Assembly (NCBI GenBank): GCA_030180135.1
Contig: CM058233.1
Span: 100,338,994 to 100,402,993 of the forward strand
Source of the DNA: Orychophragmus violaceus
Taxonomy: Eukaryota > Streptophyta > Magnoliopsida > Brassicales > Brassicaceae
Length of the DNA stretch: 64,000 nucleotides
Direction of reading: 5' to 3'
A model generated the notes under the pieces. That model saw nothing but the letters and a program-made list of their open reading frames with translations. It was not told the DNA's origin and searched no databases. Position numbers and translations under genes: made by a program. This document shows, piece after piece, positions 23,591 through 35,561 of the stretch. How positions within the stretch are numbered: position 1 is the first letter of the stretch; each line of letters starts with the position of its first letter.

Positions 23591-25806
23591 AAGATAACTG
23601 TTGTCTGTTACCAAAGAAGAAGGAGGCAATAGAGATGAAAGACTACAGGCCAATCTCGTGTTGCAAGTTCTCTACAAGATCATCTCAAAAATATTGGCTA
23701 ATCGATTGAAAAGTATCCTGCCCAAGTTTATATCCCCAAATCAGTCTGCTTTTCTGAAAAACAGATTACTAATGGAAAATCTCTTACTGGCTACGGAAGT
23801 GATTAAGGATTATCATAAAGAAGAAATTTCTCCTAGATGTGCTATGAAGATTGATATAGCTAAGGCTTTTGATTCTGTCCAATGGGAGTTTCTTTGAATA
23901 CGCTTAAGGCTTTGGATTTCCCGGATATGTTTATTCACTGGATAAAAATGTGTGTGACCACCGCCTCCTTCTCAGTCCAAGTCAATGGTGAGCTAGCTGG
24001 GTATTTCGGAAGTGCAAGAGGGTTGAGACAGGGCTGTGCTCTTTCACCATACCTCTTTGTTATCTGCATGAATGTTCTCTCTTGTAGACTAGACAAGGCT
24101 GTCCAAGAACAAAGCTACAAATATCACCCGGAATGTGAAACATTGAAGCTAACCCATCTATGCTTTGTCGATGACTTGATGGTCTTTGTGAAAAGGGAGA
24201 AATCTTCTATTGAAGGTATTCTTGCTGTGTTTGAGGAGTTCGCCAAAGGTTCAGGGCTGTGTATAAGTATCGAAAAATCCACCATATACATGGTGGGTGT
24301 GGACTCAAATACTAAGACGGAAATCCTATCCACCTTTCCATTCGAGTGTGAAGAGCTGCCTGTACGGTATTTGGGTCTCCCTTTGATGTCTAGGAGAATG
24401 ACAACAAATGATTTTCTTCCCCTCATAGAGCAGATACGAAATAAGATCCTATCCTTTGCAGGTAGACTCCAATTAATTGGTTCAGTACTCTTGAGCATTA
24501 CTAATTTTTGGATCTCAGCTTTTCGTCTACCAAAAGCTTGTATCGAAGAGATAGATCGCCTCTGCTCGGCTTTCTTATGGTCAGGTCCTTCTTTGAATCC
24601 TAACAAAGCAAAGGTCTCATGGAGAGAAGTATGTACCCCTGGAAAAGAAGGAGGACTAGGATTACACTCAGTAGAAGAAGCAAATAAAGTATGTTGTTTG
24701 AAGCTGATATGGAGGATATTATCTTCAAAGGACTCTGGGTTAAAAAGAAACTCATTCGCAATGGCTCTTTTTGGTCTGTCCCAGATAATGCCTATTGGAG
24801 ATCATGGATGTGGAAGAAATTGTTAAAATATAGAGACTTGGCTCGATCTTTTCACAAGATTAACATTGGAAATGGTCATCATGCTTCGTTCTGGTATGAT
24901 AATTGGAGCCCAATGGGATGTTTATATGACAAGTTTGGAGCGAGAGGGATTATTTATATGGGCATAGCGAGATTCGCAACTGTGGGGGAAGTGCTGGACA
25001 GAACCTGCAGACGTAGTCATCGGAAGCAAGAGCTGAACTATGTGGAAATTATGGTGCAGAATTTGAGAGCTCATCGGGATACTCTGTCACAAGATGAACC
25101 GATGTGGAGAGGCAGATATCTTCAGGTCTAAATTCATCTCCAAGGAGACTTATGAACATCTCAGAGCGAAGCGACCTCAGGTTCTATGGAGTTCAGGTGT
25201 GTGGTTTTCTAACTCAACCCCGAAATACTCATTCATAGCGTGGCTAGCATTAAAGAACAGATTATCAACTGGAGATCGGATGCTAAATTGGAATACAAGC
25301 ACCCAAGCAGCTTGTGTCTTCTGTTCAGATCCGAATGAGAGCATATCTCACTTATTCTTCGAGTGCCTTTATACGAGGAAGATATGGGAAGATCTGGTGA
25401 AGAACCTATTAAGGAGACGTTATACTATGATATGGAATGATGTGGTGAACGAGCTCACTAACTCTTCGGGTGATCGGGTTCGAGACTTTTTATTCCGCTA
25501 CATCTTTCAGACGGCTATTTATAGCATTTGGATAGAGCGGAATAACAGGAGACATGGTGAAAAACCGATAAGCGAGGCACGGATGATCAAGCTTATCGAT
25601 AAAACAGTTCGAAATCAAATCTTGTTGATTGCAAGACAAGGGGATTTGAAATTTGGAGGAGCTCTACAACTTTGGTTTTCATTGAGATGAATGTAATTTC
25701 TTTTTGTTGATTCAAAAAAGTATGAAAAACAGTTTGTAAAATAGTTTTTTTTTTTTGAATATAATTTAACATTAAATTCAAAAAAAAAAAAAAAAAGATA
25801 ACTGTT
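23591..25806 (+). mobile_element. 5'-truncated LINE with reverse transcriptase, 12-bp TSD
   Basis: The perfect 12-bp repeat AAGATAACTGTT lies at 23591-23602 and 25795-25806. The right copy follows a poly-A tail, so the element (23603-25794) is on the plus strand. Translation gives the plant LINE reverse transcriptase. Blocks are MKDYRPIS with KIISKILANRLK, SAFLKNRLLMENLLLATEVI, MKIDIAKAFDSV, GLRQGCALSPYLF and the catalytic box FVDDLMVF. A C-terminal zf-RVT region follows (KYSFIAWLALKNRLSTGDRM, CVFCSDPNESISHLFFEC). Frameshifts at about 23,890, 24,720 and 25,110 break the frame, and the endonuclease and ORF1 are missing. The copy is dead. It landed in a CRK pseudogene scrap. Confidence 0.92.
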
Positions 25807-26474
25807 ACCATTTGAGGAGCGGGAAGGTTTACTAAATTTCACAATTACAATTTTGCCCCTATTATTTTAAAATTTACATTGGCTGGTAGAAGGTTTTCTC
25901 TTTTCACGTCTATTGTTGGATCTTAGTCGCCGAGGTTTTATTTCCAGTCAACTTCTCCCTCAAAGTGTCTCTGCTCTAATCGGTAAGCTTCTGTAATTTT
26001 TGGTTTGCAAAATCTTCTCAAGAGGAAGTCGTGATGGATTCATTAGTTTTTAATATATAATAGATAAAGCTTTTTAACATATATTGCCGATCAAGTGTTC
26101 GACTAAATGTCTAAATGAACCTAATGTAGTGTGGTTATGTTTCTCAGTCAGCTGTTTTCGTTTGTGGCTTATTTAAACTCAAAAGTGCAAGTGTCAATTT
26201 GGGTAGATATACAGATTTTGGAACTTTAAAGACATTTTGTGCTGTAACTACTTTGTTCAACTCTTTAACAAATATCACGCCTATATTGAATATAGCTTCT
26301 TTGTTTTGTATCTGTCTTCATATGTGACGAAAATACATATCGAAACTGTTTGTCATGTTTTGCATATTTTCGTAATGGTATTATGAGTTCAATAGGAATG
26401 CTAATTTGTTCCCTTGTTGAATGTCTTTTATCTTAATGCACTTATAAACAGGTGAATCTTGCAAAGCCTTGGTG
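25807..26474 (+). other. PYR4 promoter and 5' UTR with an intron
   Basis: A splice donor CG|GTAAGC at 25,983 and an acceptor ACAG|GTGAAT ending at 26,451 suggest a 5'-UTR intron of about 470 bp, leaving 23 nt of exon before the ATG at 26,475. Confidence 0.5.
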
Positions 26475-28404
26475 ATGATAAAGACTTTGGTTTCTCCTTG
26501 TAGTGTTGTATGTACTGTCCCTCCTCCACTCTTGAGTCTTTTCTATTTTTGTTTACCTCCAAATTATTCAATCCACTTGACCCAGTTTTAGATTATATTT
26601 AATCATCTCGTTGTCCATGTGCGTCTGAAAAAGTTAATATGTATTCCTTTGTCTAGGGATTTGGATCTCAGAAACTGAAGTTTGACAGATCTTGTAAGAG
26701 AGTGAAGCCAAGAGCAGTAAGAATGGAACTCACAATCACTCAACCTGATGATTGGCATCTTCATCTCCGTGACAGCGAACTTCTTCATGCTGTTGTTCCC
26801 CACAGGTCATATAACTGCTTGCAATTTACATGTATGATATTTCTTAATGGAGTGGTTGTGTGCGTCTTTTCACATCACTGCTTTTGGTTATTAGTGTTTT
26901 CATTTTATGTTGTGTGTATAAAGCTTTTTTGTTTGTTCTATATAAATTCCTCAATTTCGTTGATGCTTATGTTTTGTCTGATGGAGAATGGTTTGTGTAC
27001 ATGTGTTTAGTGCGAGTCATTTTAGGAGAGCGATTGTGATGCCGAATCTGAAGCCGCCTGTGACCTCCACTGCAGCTGCCATTACTTACCGTGAATCTAT
27101 TTTGAAAGCTTTGCCACTTGGGAGCAGCTTTGATCCACTAATGACACTTTATTTGACTGACAAAACCCATCCTGATGAGATCAAGCTTGCCAGTAAGTAC
27201 TTGTGCCCATGTTGCAAGTAGTTAGATACATTTTTCATCTTTCAAATTGAGGTTGGACTTGCGGCAGTTCAGTTTATGTATAATATAATCTCTTTTTTTA
27301 GGGGAAAGTGGTGTGGTTTATGCGGTGAAGCTGTACCCTGCCGGGGCCACAACTAATTCTCAAGATGGTGTCACAGCCCTCTTTGGAAAATGCTTGCCAG
27401 TACTAGAAGAGATGGTCAAACAAAACATGCCTCTTCTGGTAAATAAATAAACACATCAGATAAGACTTTTTGTCTTTAGACTTTATTGTCTAAGGAATGT
27501 TTTGGTTAGGTTCATGGAGAGGTCACAGATCCGAGTATTGATGTCTTTGACCGCGAGAAAATATTCATTGAGACAGTTCTGCAGCCTCTAATCCAACGCC
27601 TTCCACAGCTGAAAGTAGTGATGGAACACATCACCACTATGGATGCTGTGAACTTTGTTGAATCTTGCAAAGAAGGTTTTGTAACTATCTTAAATTTCAT
27701 TCTTATCTTTTGGTTTTTTGTTAATCTTCCAGGCTCATACCCTTTTTATTGGCTTCTAGGGTTTGTGGGTGCAACAGTCACACCACAACATCTCCTTCTC
27801 AATAGGAATGCTCTTTTCCAAGGTGGATTACAACCGCACAACTACTGCCTTCCCGTTCTCAAAAGAGAGATACACCGTATGTTCTTCACTTTCCTTTGGA
27901 ACGTTGAGATTTCATTTCTTATAGCTGTGCTTTCTGAAGATCATTGCTTTTACTTCAATTTTACAGGAGAAGCCATTGTTAGAGCTGTAACAAGTGGAAG
28001 CAAGAAATTCTTCCTTGGCACAGATAGTGCTCCACATGAACGGAAAAGAAAAGAATCATCCTGCGGATGTGCTGGTATTTACAGCGCTCCTGTTGCCTTA
28101 TCTCTATATGCCAAGGTCTTTGATGAGGTAAACTTTGTGACTTGCAACAGTATACTTTCTCGGTTTGGAATTTCCTTATGTTCATATATGTTACTTCTTT
28201 AATGTATAGGCTGGTGCACTTGACAAGTTGGAAGCTTTCACAAGCTTCAATGGACCTGATTTCTATGGCCTCCCGAGAAACTCGTCAAAGATCACACTGA
28301 AGAAAGCTCCTTGGAAGGTTCCTGAGGTTTTCTCCTTCTCATTTGGGGAGATCATTCCGATGTTTGCTGGAGAAACCCTTCAATGGCAACCGTTCTTCGA
28401 ATAA
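26475..28404 (+). CDS. PYR4: Dihydroorotase (PYR4), pyrimidine biosynthesis
   Basis: Eight in-phase exons: 26475-26507, 26657-26805, 27011-27192, 27302-27438, 27510-27675, 27760-27876, 27967-28127 and 28210-28404, giving 379 aa. The short first exon encodes MIKTLVSPCSV and uses a strong GTATGT donor; reading through meets a stop at 26,588. The enzyme cyclises carbamoyl-aspartate to dihydroorotate, the third step of de novo UMP synthesis. It is the class II bacterial type: HLHLRD zinc ligands just after MELTITQPDDW, the lysine that becomes carboxylated in AVKLYPAGATTNSQ, further metal histidines in VHGEV and MEHITT, and the catalytic Asp in LGTDSAPH. All are intact. The N-terminal extension before MELTITQ looks like a targeting sequence, though localisation in plants is debated. 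Position fits At4g22930. Confidence 0.93.
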
Positions 28405-28589
28405 TGTGGTGGTTTGGACTTGTCAAAACATTCTCCTCATTCGGTGTATCTTTTGGATTGGATTTTCTTTTGGCTGAGTTATTCTCTGCATTTTTGTGAG
28501 GAATAAAAGCAAATACTGATCAAGAATGTTTATTTTGTGTTTTGAGTCAAGAATTTTTTTCTGCTCCATTGAATCTAAATTGACAATTC

Positions 28590-29200
28590 CTCAATCAGAG
28601 TATGCATGATGACTAGTCTCTCCGAGGAAGATGTGTCGTTCTCGTAAACGCTAGTCAGAATTGCTGTTGGGTTAACTCTAGATGGACTCATTGGCCAAGG
28701 TATGTGTACTTCCATATCCATCGATCCAACTAGATTCTGGTCTTCTCTAGAACGGGTCCATGTAAGAGTCTTTTGCTCCAGTTCCATCCTCGGTTTCCCT
28801 GTCCGTAGCTGTTCAGATTCCTTCCAGAACACTCGAAAAACCTAAGATTAGAGATTCCTGAAGCTACTTTGTTAGCGAAAAATCTGCTAGAATTGACTGT
28901 ACTGCTTGAGGTTCATCTGTTCTTCTAATTTGTGAAGCTTTTTTTCTAGTTTCATTGCGCTTCTTAATGTCGATTTCCTTACTGGGAGTGTATTTTGGTA
29001 GAGGAGATGGACGACAATCCAATGGCTCCAGTGTTAAGCACTGTTTCACGGTGGAAGAAGTTATCAGTTGAAATCATAACAACAACAATCCAACAGGATC
29101 CATATCCAAGTACCTTGCTGTTGAGAGCAGTAGCTGCAGTGCCTCAAAAATCTGGATCTATTGAGAGCAATGAAGTTAACCGAATTGGTTTAGTTCGGTA
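28590..29200 (-). pseudogene. C-terminal relic of a CDK-like protein kinase (At4g22940-like)
   Basis: Minus-strand translation from about 29,190 gives LLSIDPDF, a stop, GTAATALNSK, then after a frame change LTLEPLDCRPSPLPKYTPSK followed by EIDIKKRNETRKKA. This is the block after the kinase domain in plant CDK-like kinases of the At1g57700/At4g22940 group (usual form: LL..DP..RGTA..AL.SEFF...PL.C.PSSLPKYPPSKE.D). Further minus-strand coding at 28,575-28,832 probably belongs to the same tail. The catalytic domain is absent, and upstream sequence runs into unrelated DNA by about 29,215. The minus orientation between PYR4 and AGL19 is where At4g22940 sits. Confidence 0.75.
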
Positions 29201-29210
29201 TATTCGATAA

Positions 29211-29570
29211 TTTTTCGGTATACTCGAAAATTGGAGTTTAGTGTCGGATTGAAGGATCAGAAAGCAGAATGAACGACCAATTTTGCTTCCTTATTATTTT
29301 GTTTGCTTCTTAGTAACGTATAATAATTAGATTGTTTTTTTTTTGAACCGTAAAACAGAATTCACTGAAACAAAAATATATAACACAGAATAATTTAACT
29401 AATATGTTCTAAATTTCCAATACACACAAAGTGATAGAAAAGTATTTTTACAGATTTGTTTTTGAAGCTCAAGGCATTGAATAAGAACCCATTACTACAC
29501 TATGTTCAGAACTTATTGACACTTCAAATTAATATAGAAAAACATTCTGCTGAAGTTGTGATGCTTAACT
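29211..29570. other. Short intergenic spacer downstream of AGL19
   Basis: AT-rich; presumably includes the AGL19 3' UTR (minus strand). Nothing else recognised. Confidence 0.45.
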
Positions 29571-32500
29571 TTAAGGAGGGCTTTTCTTGGATTGTCTTGT
29601 CTTAGGAGGTCCAATGAACAAACCAGTCTCCACTTCCATATTGTCATTGTCATCTGTGTTCACTTCTGCTGAAGATAAGGTTGATGATGGTGATGCTACT
29701 ACTATTGCCCCCATTCCATGCCACTTCTCCTTCAGTTCTTTATTTTCCTTAATGAGATTCCTCTCCTAAGATTTTGACAAGGTGTACATAAGTTTTTTTA
29801 TTACTTGAGGTTATTGAAAATCGAAATAGAAAATGATTATTTATGTTAGGTAAAAAATATATCTGCACACACCTTAGAGAAGGGAAGAAAAATAAAAGGA
29901 GAATTTTGTTTTACCTCTTCCTTCAACTTCTCAATTTTCTGACGGAGTAATTGGTACTGAAAAATTAGAATCGAACATACAAATAGACGTAAGCAAAGAT
30001 TTACATAGTAAGATAGTAATTTAAAGAATATATAGACATTTGCATGTACATTCCAATGAATCTTTAAGCCATATTATCGACACTATTTTTTTTTTGCCAA
30101 AATTATCGACACTAAATGTAGTGGCGTTGTAGATACTCTTTATTATTACAATATCATCTTGAGGATGATAATATCATGAGTGAAGCCATGCAAATCATGC
30201 ACATAGACAGCAATGATATATTCATGCATGTAACGCCAGTCCGCAATGTTACATGTTTAATAGAACGACATTTATTGTTCTAAATAAAGTTTTTGCATAG
30301 CAATACAAAAATTGATGAAAAACATGTGATCATAAAAAAGAATGTGTAGTTGAAAATGCAAAAACATGATCATATAACTTATGTCGTGTTAAGTAAGGAA
30401 GCATAACATATAGTAATGTTATATCTAAAATGGCATAAAATGATATTTGAAAGAATCCTAATTTCATTTATCAAGAGAAATGGTAAATGGTGTACTGTGT
30501 ACGTATGAATGAATATATATTTTAAATTTTGATATTAAATGACATCTCTAGTGTGAATTAAGAGTACCTTCTTGGCTCTTATCTTGGTCAAACCTCGCTC
30601 CAACTGATTCTCTAACTGTTGCAGCTCCTCAACAGAACATGCATCAATACCTTCTCCAAGCAATTTTCTGCAATTAAGATACAGTCGCATGATCTTAATT
30701 ACAGTTTCTAAATTCATATCAGTATGTAACTTTCTCATAATATATTATGAATTTCAAACCGTTTAGACATCTCTAGCTGCTCAATCTTTTTTGTCAAACC
30801 ATATATTTCGCCTCTTGCTTGCTGCAAAATAAGTAGTATAGTCGGTGAAACATTTAAAACCCAAAAATAATATTTCTGATATTCATCCACAATATGTAAT
30901 TAAACCCCAAAATCAAAGATTGAGAAAGAGTTTTAATTTGATTACCTGAGAATTATCATCTTTCTTATGGTTGATACCAATTTCTTTGACACGTCTCTGA
31001 TATCGTTCTATTGTTTTTGTTATACTGAAAATAGTCAAATGCAAACCAAAGAAACGAAATTTGGAGTCAAAATGTAATCCTTTTCACTTTAATTCCCAAA
31101 AAGCAAAATTACTATACTATACATTATTATATAGAACTTTAAAAGTAAAAATGTGAATGAAAAGAAGAAGTAAAATATTTGTGCGAATTTATATACAATT
31201 GATCACATTTTCTATTGGAATTACCCATCTTGACATTATATGCTTAGAAGAGATAGTCAAGTACATGGTGATTAAACTTAATTAGCGGCAATGCTGTGAC
31301 TAATTACTATAACATACTATAACACTATTGTAAATAACTACTATATTAATAGCGAATCTAACGAGCTAAGTAATAATAACGAGAATATATCTCTATGAAA
31401 TAACGAGCTAAGATGTCTAACATGGTTGACAAAAAAAAAAAAAATGTCTAACATGACTAGGGAGAAAATCACGAGATTCATGTGAGTTAAGTGACAAATT
31501 AAAAGATAAACCATTTAATCAAAACATCTATTTAATAAATGATATCATCATATAAAGAAACAAATAATGATTTTTGTAACCGTTGATTGAATTATCAAAT
31601 CGTTTAAAATGATATTGTTATCAGTCAGATATTTTCTTAATTTCTCTCAAAATATTTTCATCAACCTAAATTAATATTATTCTACATAGAATGTGAAAAA
31701 TAAAGAAAAACAAGGAGAATAATGTAATAATGCTTAATTGCATTGTTTCTAAAAGTTAAATATGATCTCATCTTTCCACCATCATATCTTTATATACTCC
31801 TTCCATAAATTATATGATGTTTTAACTACATGTGCGAGATTTAAGAAACTATAAATATTTTTATGTTTTATACAAAGGTTATTATTTAATAAATGACAAA
31901 TGACAACAAATAATGCAGAATATTAATAGTTATAATATATTTAATAAATATAAAATTGCATAAAATTTGAGTAATTAAATAAAATGAAAATAAATAAATT
32001 TCCAAAATAGCTTATATAATTTGACAGTGAGTATATGATTAGTGTACTAACCCATTTTCGTTTAGATAACCCCAAAACTTTGAAACAGACTAAATATTCT
32101 TATTTGGTTAAATAAAACAGAAGATTTGTCCACTTTACTTCAAAATGAAGAAGATAGTAAAAGCCATAGCAAAATTATTGTTTGATCCATTGATCCAACA
32201 TCATACACTAATTAATACGCATACATACTACAGAGACAGGGAGATGTAAATATAGATGCACATGGACATGCTCAGGTAAATATTGACATTAATTATCTCT
32301 ACCGTAAACCCTTTAAAAAATTAAACACTGCATTAACAACTATGATTATGTGGTTAAGAATGCCTAGTTAATTGTGATTAACCTACCTCTCTTCGCTTTG
32401 CTCAAAAGACACTTAATTGCACGTAGATTGTTGAAGCGCCTAATCGTTTTAATGTAATTAACTCTATATGTGTTTAATCAGAATATATTATTTATAATAA

Positions 32501-35229
32501 AAAATCAGAGTAACTATAATATAATGTAAATGAAAATAAGAGAAAACATAGAAAGAATGAATATAAAAACTAAAAAAAAAGACGAATAAAGAGAGGGTTT
32601 GCCCTAGAAATCTCTCTGACGCGTTTCCCGAGGAGTCGCCGCCATCGTCGTTTCGTCACCTCTCCGGCGGCCGGTGAACGGCGCTGTCGCCGCCGGAGGA
32701 GGGCTCGTCGTAATTAGAATAGCTTTGTCTTGTTTTCGACCTCGCTCACCGGATTTCCTCTGCTGTCTCGCTCCTCAACCCTGTCGCCGGATCCACTGCC
32801 GCCGTCCCTTCTTATCCCGTCGGTGTCTGTCGCCGTCCCTTGTAGCCGTGTTTTCATCGTCTCCGGTCTCTTTGTCGAGGCTGTTGCTCCGGTCGAATCT
32901 GGTGTTGGTGCTGTTTCGGGATGTTTGCAGATTCCGGCAATCCTTTTCGGAGGTGGGTCGACTCGTTTTGTCTCGTAACTCGTCTCGGGTGGTTACAGGT
33001 TTGGCGTCTGCATCCAGTTGAGATCTGGTTTTGTTCGAGGGTTTCTAGTTAGTTTAGCTTATCCCGGTTGGTTGGATTAATCGGGTTGATTGTGGGTTAG
33101 TGTATTCCTCTTCTAAGATCATGAATTGATGGTTCAATGTTTAGTTTGGTATATTGGCTTGTGGGTTTATGGTTCTATGCGAAGTGTTCTGTGAGTGCTT
33201 GCTAGTCAAGTGTCTTTCCGGTTCCTGTGGGTTTCGGGGTTCTTGGGTGGTTTGGCTTCATTTTCCCTTTTCTGGTGTGATTTGGGTTTGGTTTGGGCTT
33301 CTATTTAGGGGTTATTCGAACGCTATGAGTGCGTTTCGGCCGTATCCGGAAGAGTTAGTGGAACTTTCTTAGGTTCCGTCTTGTCGGGTTATGAAGTCTA
33401 GGTTCGTTAGGTCTGTGAGGGTGTCTCTCAGTCGTGTCTCTGGAAGTTGGTGTTATCGTTTGGTAGGTCGTGGGCTGCTTCGGTAACTCTCGCTCAAGAT
33501 GCTTCGCAAGGATTTAGACTCGCAAGTTCTTTTGTTGTTTCTAGCATTGGATTTAATCGATTGTGATGGTTTAGTTGTAGGTTCTAAGTTGCCTGTTGGT
33601 TGGGCTTTTGTTTGCCTGTTCTGTGGGCTTTAGTTGCTTGGTCTGTGAGCTTTAGTAGCCTGTTGTTTGGGCTTTAGTTTCCTATGTTTAGGATTGTATT
33701 TTAAACTCTCGTATTTCAGTTCTATGAAAGTAATCCTACCAGTGAAAAAAAAAAAAAAGAAAGAATGAATATAATTTCGAATACCCTTTATGGCAAAAAA
33801 TAATGAATATAATTCTGATCTACACACATACGCTGACTCCTTCACTGCCATTGCTTAAGTAAATCGTTTACATTCCAAAGGATAAAGCGAAGTGCAAATC
33901 ATTTAGCGGATTTTGAAGCAAAACTTGTTCGTATGTATAATAAACGTTATACTATTAAATGGCTCATGTAACTTTTTGTAAAAACTCTCTTTGGTTTAAA
34001 TCTATAATATAAAAGTTGACAAAAAAAAAAAAAAAGTAAATCGTTTGTGGGTGAAAAGTGAACCAAATTGCATCTTTGTTGCCACATTTTTACATGTTTA
34101 GTTATACATACATACATATATAAATTGGTATACATATAATACACCCATATACACACATATACAAAAGAAGCATGTAGACTCATATATATTAGAGTCCAAA
34201 TGTTTTACATCATGTACTCACCATCCTTAGGCATGTCTGTTCACACATAAATGAATAATTCATCCATAATCTCAAACGTTTGTTCATATAGATATATAAT
34301 GTATATATAGTTAAGTATATAGAAAACAATGACAAAACCATACTCACAGACACACACACACACACTTTAATGTACACATATGTAGAGAGACACAAAGTAC
34401 ACATGTCTAAATAAGGAAACTTATAGTTACTTCCAAGTATGGCTTTTTTTTTTGGACTGGCTTCCAAGTATGCCTATTTTGCCTAATTCGTGACCATTCT
34501 GATAACACATATATAAGCCTAAATGACACTATGCTCAAAAGTCACACATATATATATATATATACATATATTGCCACATAATAAAACTAAAACTAACTAG
34601 ATATGCAGCAGTGTTTGACTTTTCGTTGTTATAAATGGGTAAAAATCTAAGTATCTGATATTTTAAAGTTGTTTCCGTATCAAATAAAAGATCTCACTAG
34701 AGAGAGAGTCGGAAATATCAACTCCATCATCTACAGCAAAGAAGTGGATGACTCATAACATATATACATACATAGGTTGCAGTGCCATGTATATAACTCT
34801 GATTACTACAATCTATCCAATAAGATTACTCCGTTTTCTTTCTCCGATCTACTTTTTTTCTATTAACAAAAACCACCATTAAATCACTCTCTATCACAAA
34901 TATAATCCATTGAATCTACGAGTTACCGTGAAAATTGAACCAGATTAGCCCCTAATTAATCTTATCGGATTAGTAGATCAGATCTATTTATTAATTTAGC
35001 ATAAGTAGATCATCGATCGATAAAGAAAGACATGTATATGTATGTACCTCGAGCTAGAGAACTCATAGAGTTTGGATCTTGGAGAGAAGATGATCAAAGC
35101 AACTTCAGCATCACAAAGGACAGATAACTCGAAAGCTTTCTTTAAAAGTCCATTTCTTCTCTTGGAGAAGGTCACTTGTCTGCTCGTTGCGTTCTCTATC
35201 CTCTTCATCTCAGTCTTTCCCCTCACCAT
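29571..35229 (-). CDS. AGL19: AGL19, type II (MIKC) MADS-box transcription factor
   Basis: Six in-phase minus-strand exons: 35048-35229, 30946-31024, 30760-30821, 30568-30667, 29915-29956 and 29571-29765, giving 219 aa. Residues 1-60 are a perfect MADS domain (MVRGKTEMKRIENATSRQVT followed by FSKRRNGLLKKAFELSVLCD). The coiled-coil K domain covers about 87-175, with EELQQLENQLERGLTKIRAK. The C-terminal tail ends VETGLFIGPPKTRQSKK, diagnostic for AGL19 in the SOC1/TM3 clade. It is nuclear and promotes flowering after vernalization; in A. thaliana it is silenced by PRC2 (H3K27me3). Intron 1 spans 31,025-35,047, about 4 kb, and holds a 1.2-kb retroposon plus four small retro-insertions or tails. 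The frame is intact. A 5'-UTR intron upstream of 35,240 is likely. Confidence 0.93.
30073..30114 (-). mobile_element. Ultra-short retro-insertion (16 nt) with 13-bp TSD, in an AGL19 intron
   Basis: ATTATCGACACTA occurs at 30073-30085 and 30102-30114. The insert is a T run plus GCCAAA, which on the minus strand is TTTGGC plus poly-A. Confidence 0.7.
31413..31455 (+). mobile_element. Ultra-short retro-insertion (19 nt) with 12-bp TSD, in AGL19 intron 1
   Basis: ATGTCTAACATG occurs at 31413-31424 and 31444-31455. The insert is GTTGAC plus poly-A, the same terminal hexamer as the longer LINE tail at 33,870-34,033 and the insertion at 36,490. Confidence 0.75.
32551..33774 (+). mobile_element. Noncoding Sadhu-like retroposon, copy 2, 16-bp TSD, in AGL19 intron 1
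   Basis: The perfect 16-bp repeat GAAAGAATGAATATAA lies at 32551-32566 and 33759-33774. The right copy follows a poly-A tail, so the element (32567-33758, about 1.19 kb) is on the plus strand, antisense to AGL19. The 5' part is GC- and CCGG-rich (CGCCGCC, CGGCGGCCGG); the rest is T/G-rich and ends CGTATTTCAGTTCTATGAAA before the tail, like copy 3. Two overlapping 80-115-aa frames at 32,674-33,021 are Ser/Pro/Arg-rich and not conserved in the other copies, so I treat the element as noncoding. The perfect TSD and clean tail argue for a fairly recent insertion. Confidence 0.85.
33857..34046 (+). mobile_element. LINE 3' tail (164 nt) with 13-bp TSD, in AGL19 intron 1
   Basis: AAGTAAATCGTTT occurs at 33857-33869 and 34034-34046. 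The insert encodes the very end of a LINE RNase H region (KRSANHLADFEAKLVRMYNK, then a stop) and finishes AAAAGTTGAC plus poly-A. It identifies the family that also left the two GTTGAC-tail insertions. Confidence 0.8.
34430..34472 (-). mobile_element. Ultra-short retro-insertion (19 nt) with 12-bp TSD, in AGL19 intron 1
   Basis: CTTCCAAGTATG occurs at 34430-34441 and 34461-34472. The insert is GC, a T run, then GGACTGG, i.e. CCAGTCC plus poly-A on the minus strand, with two extra bases at the tail end. Confidence 0.6.
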
Positions 35230-35561
35230 CCTTTACTTTCTTATCAAAGCCAAATCTTCTGATTTAATTAAATTAAAAAGATTTATTTAGCTAAATAAAA
35301 CGAATAATATCAAGAAATTAGACATAGACTAATATTATTTCTCAAGAACATCATCAGCAACAATTGGAAAATAAACTATTTGATTCGACTTTTAGAAGGA
35401 AAAAAGGAAACAAATATCTGCTATAAATAGAAAAATGGATCAAGGAGAAAACTGAAAAGGGGTTTCGAGATTTACCCTCTTTGTATGTGTATACTCTTGG
35501 GAAGAGGAAGAGGGTGTGATACAGATTGCTGGGAACTTCTTAAGAAACCCTAGATTTATGA

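Noticed and set aside
26508..26590. Longer first exon for PYR4 (reading on through CTVPPPLLSLFYF)
   Set aside because: It reaches a TAG, and no GT donor further down restores the phase; the GTATGT donor after 26,507 does.
32674..33021. 115-aa and 82-aa frames in the AGL19-intron retroposon
   Set aside because: Arg/Ser/Pro-rich, overlapping in two frames and not shared with the other copies of the element.
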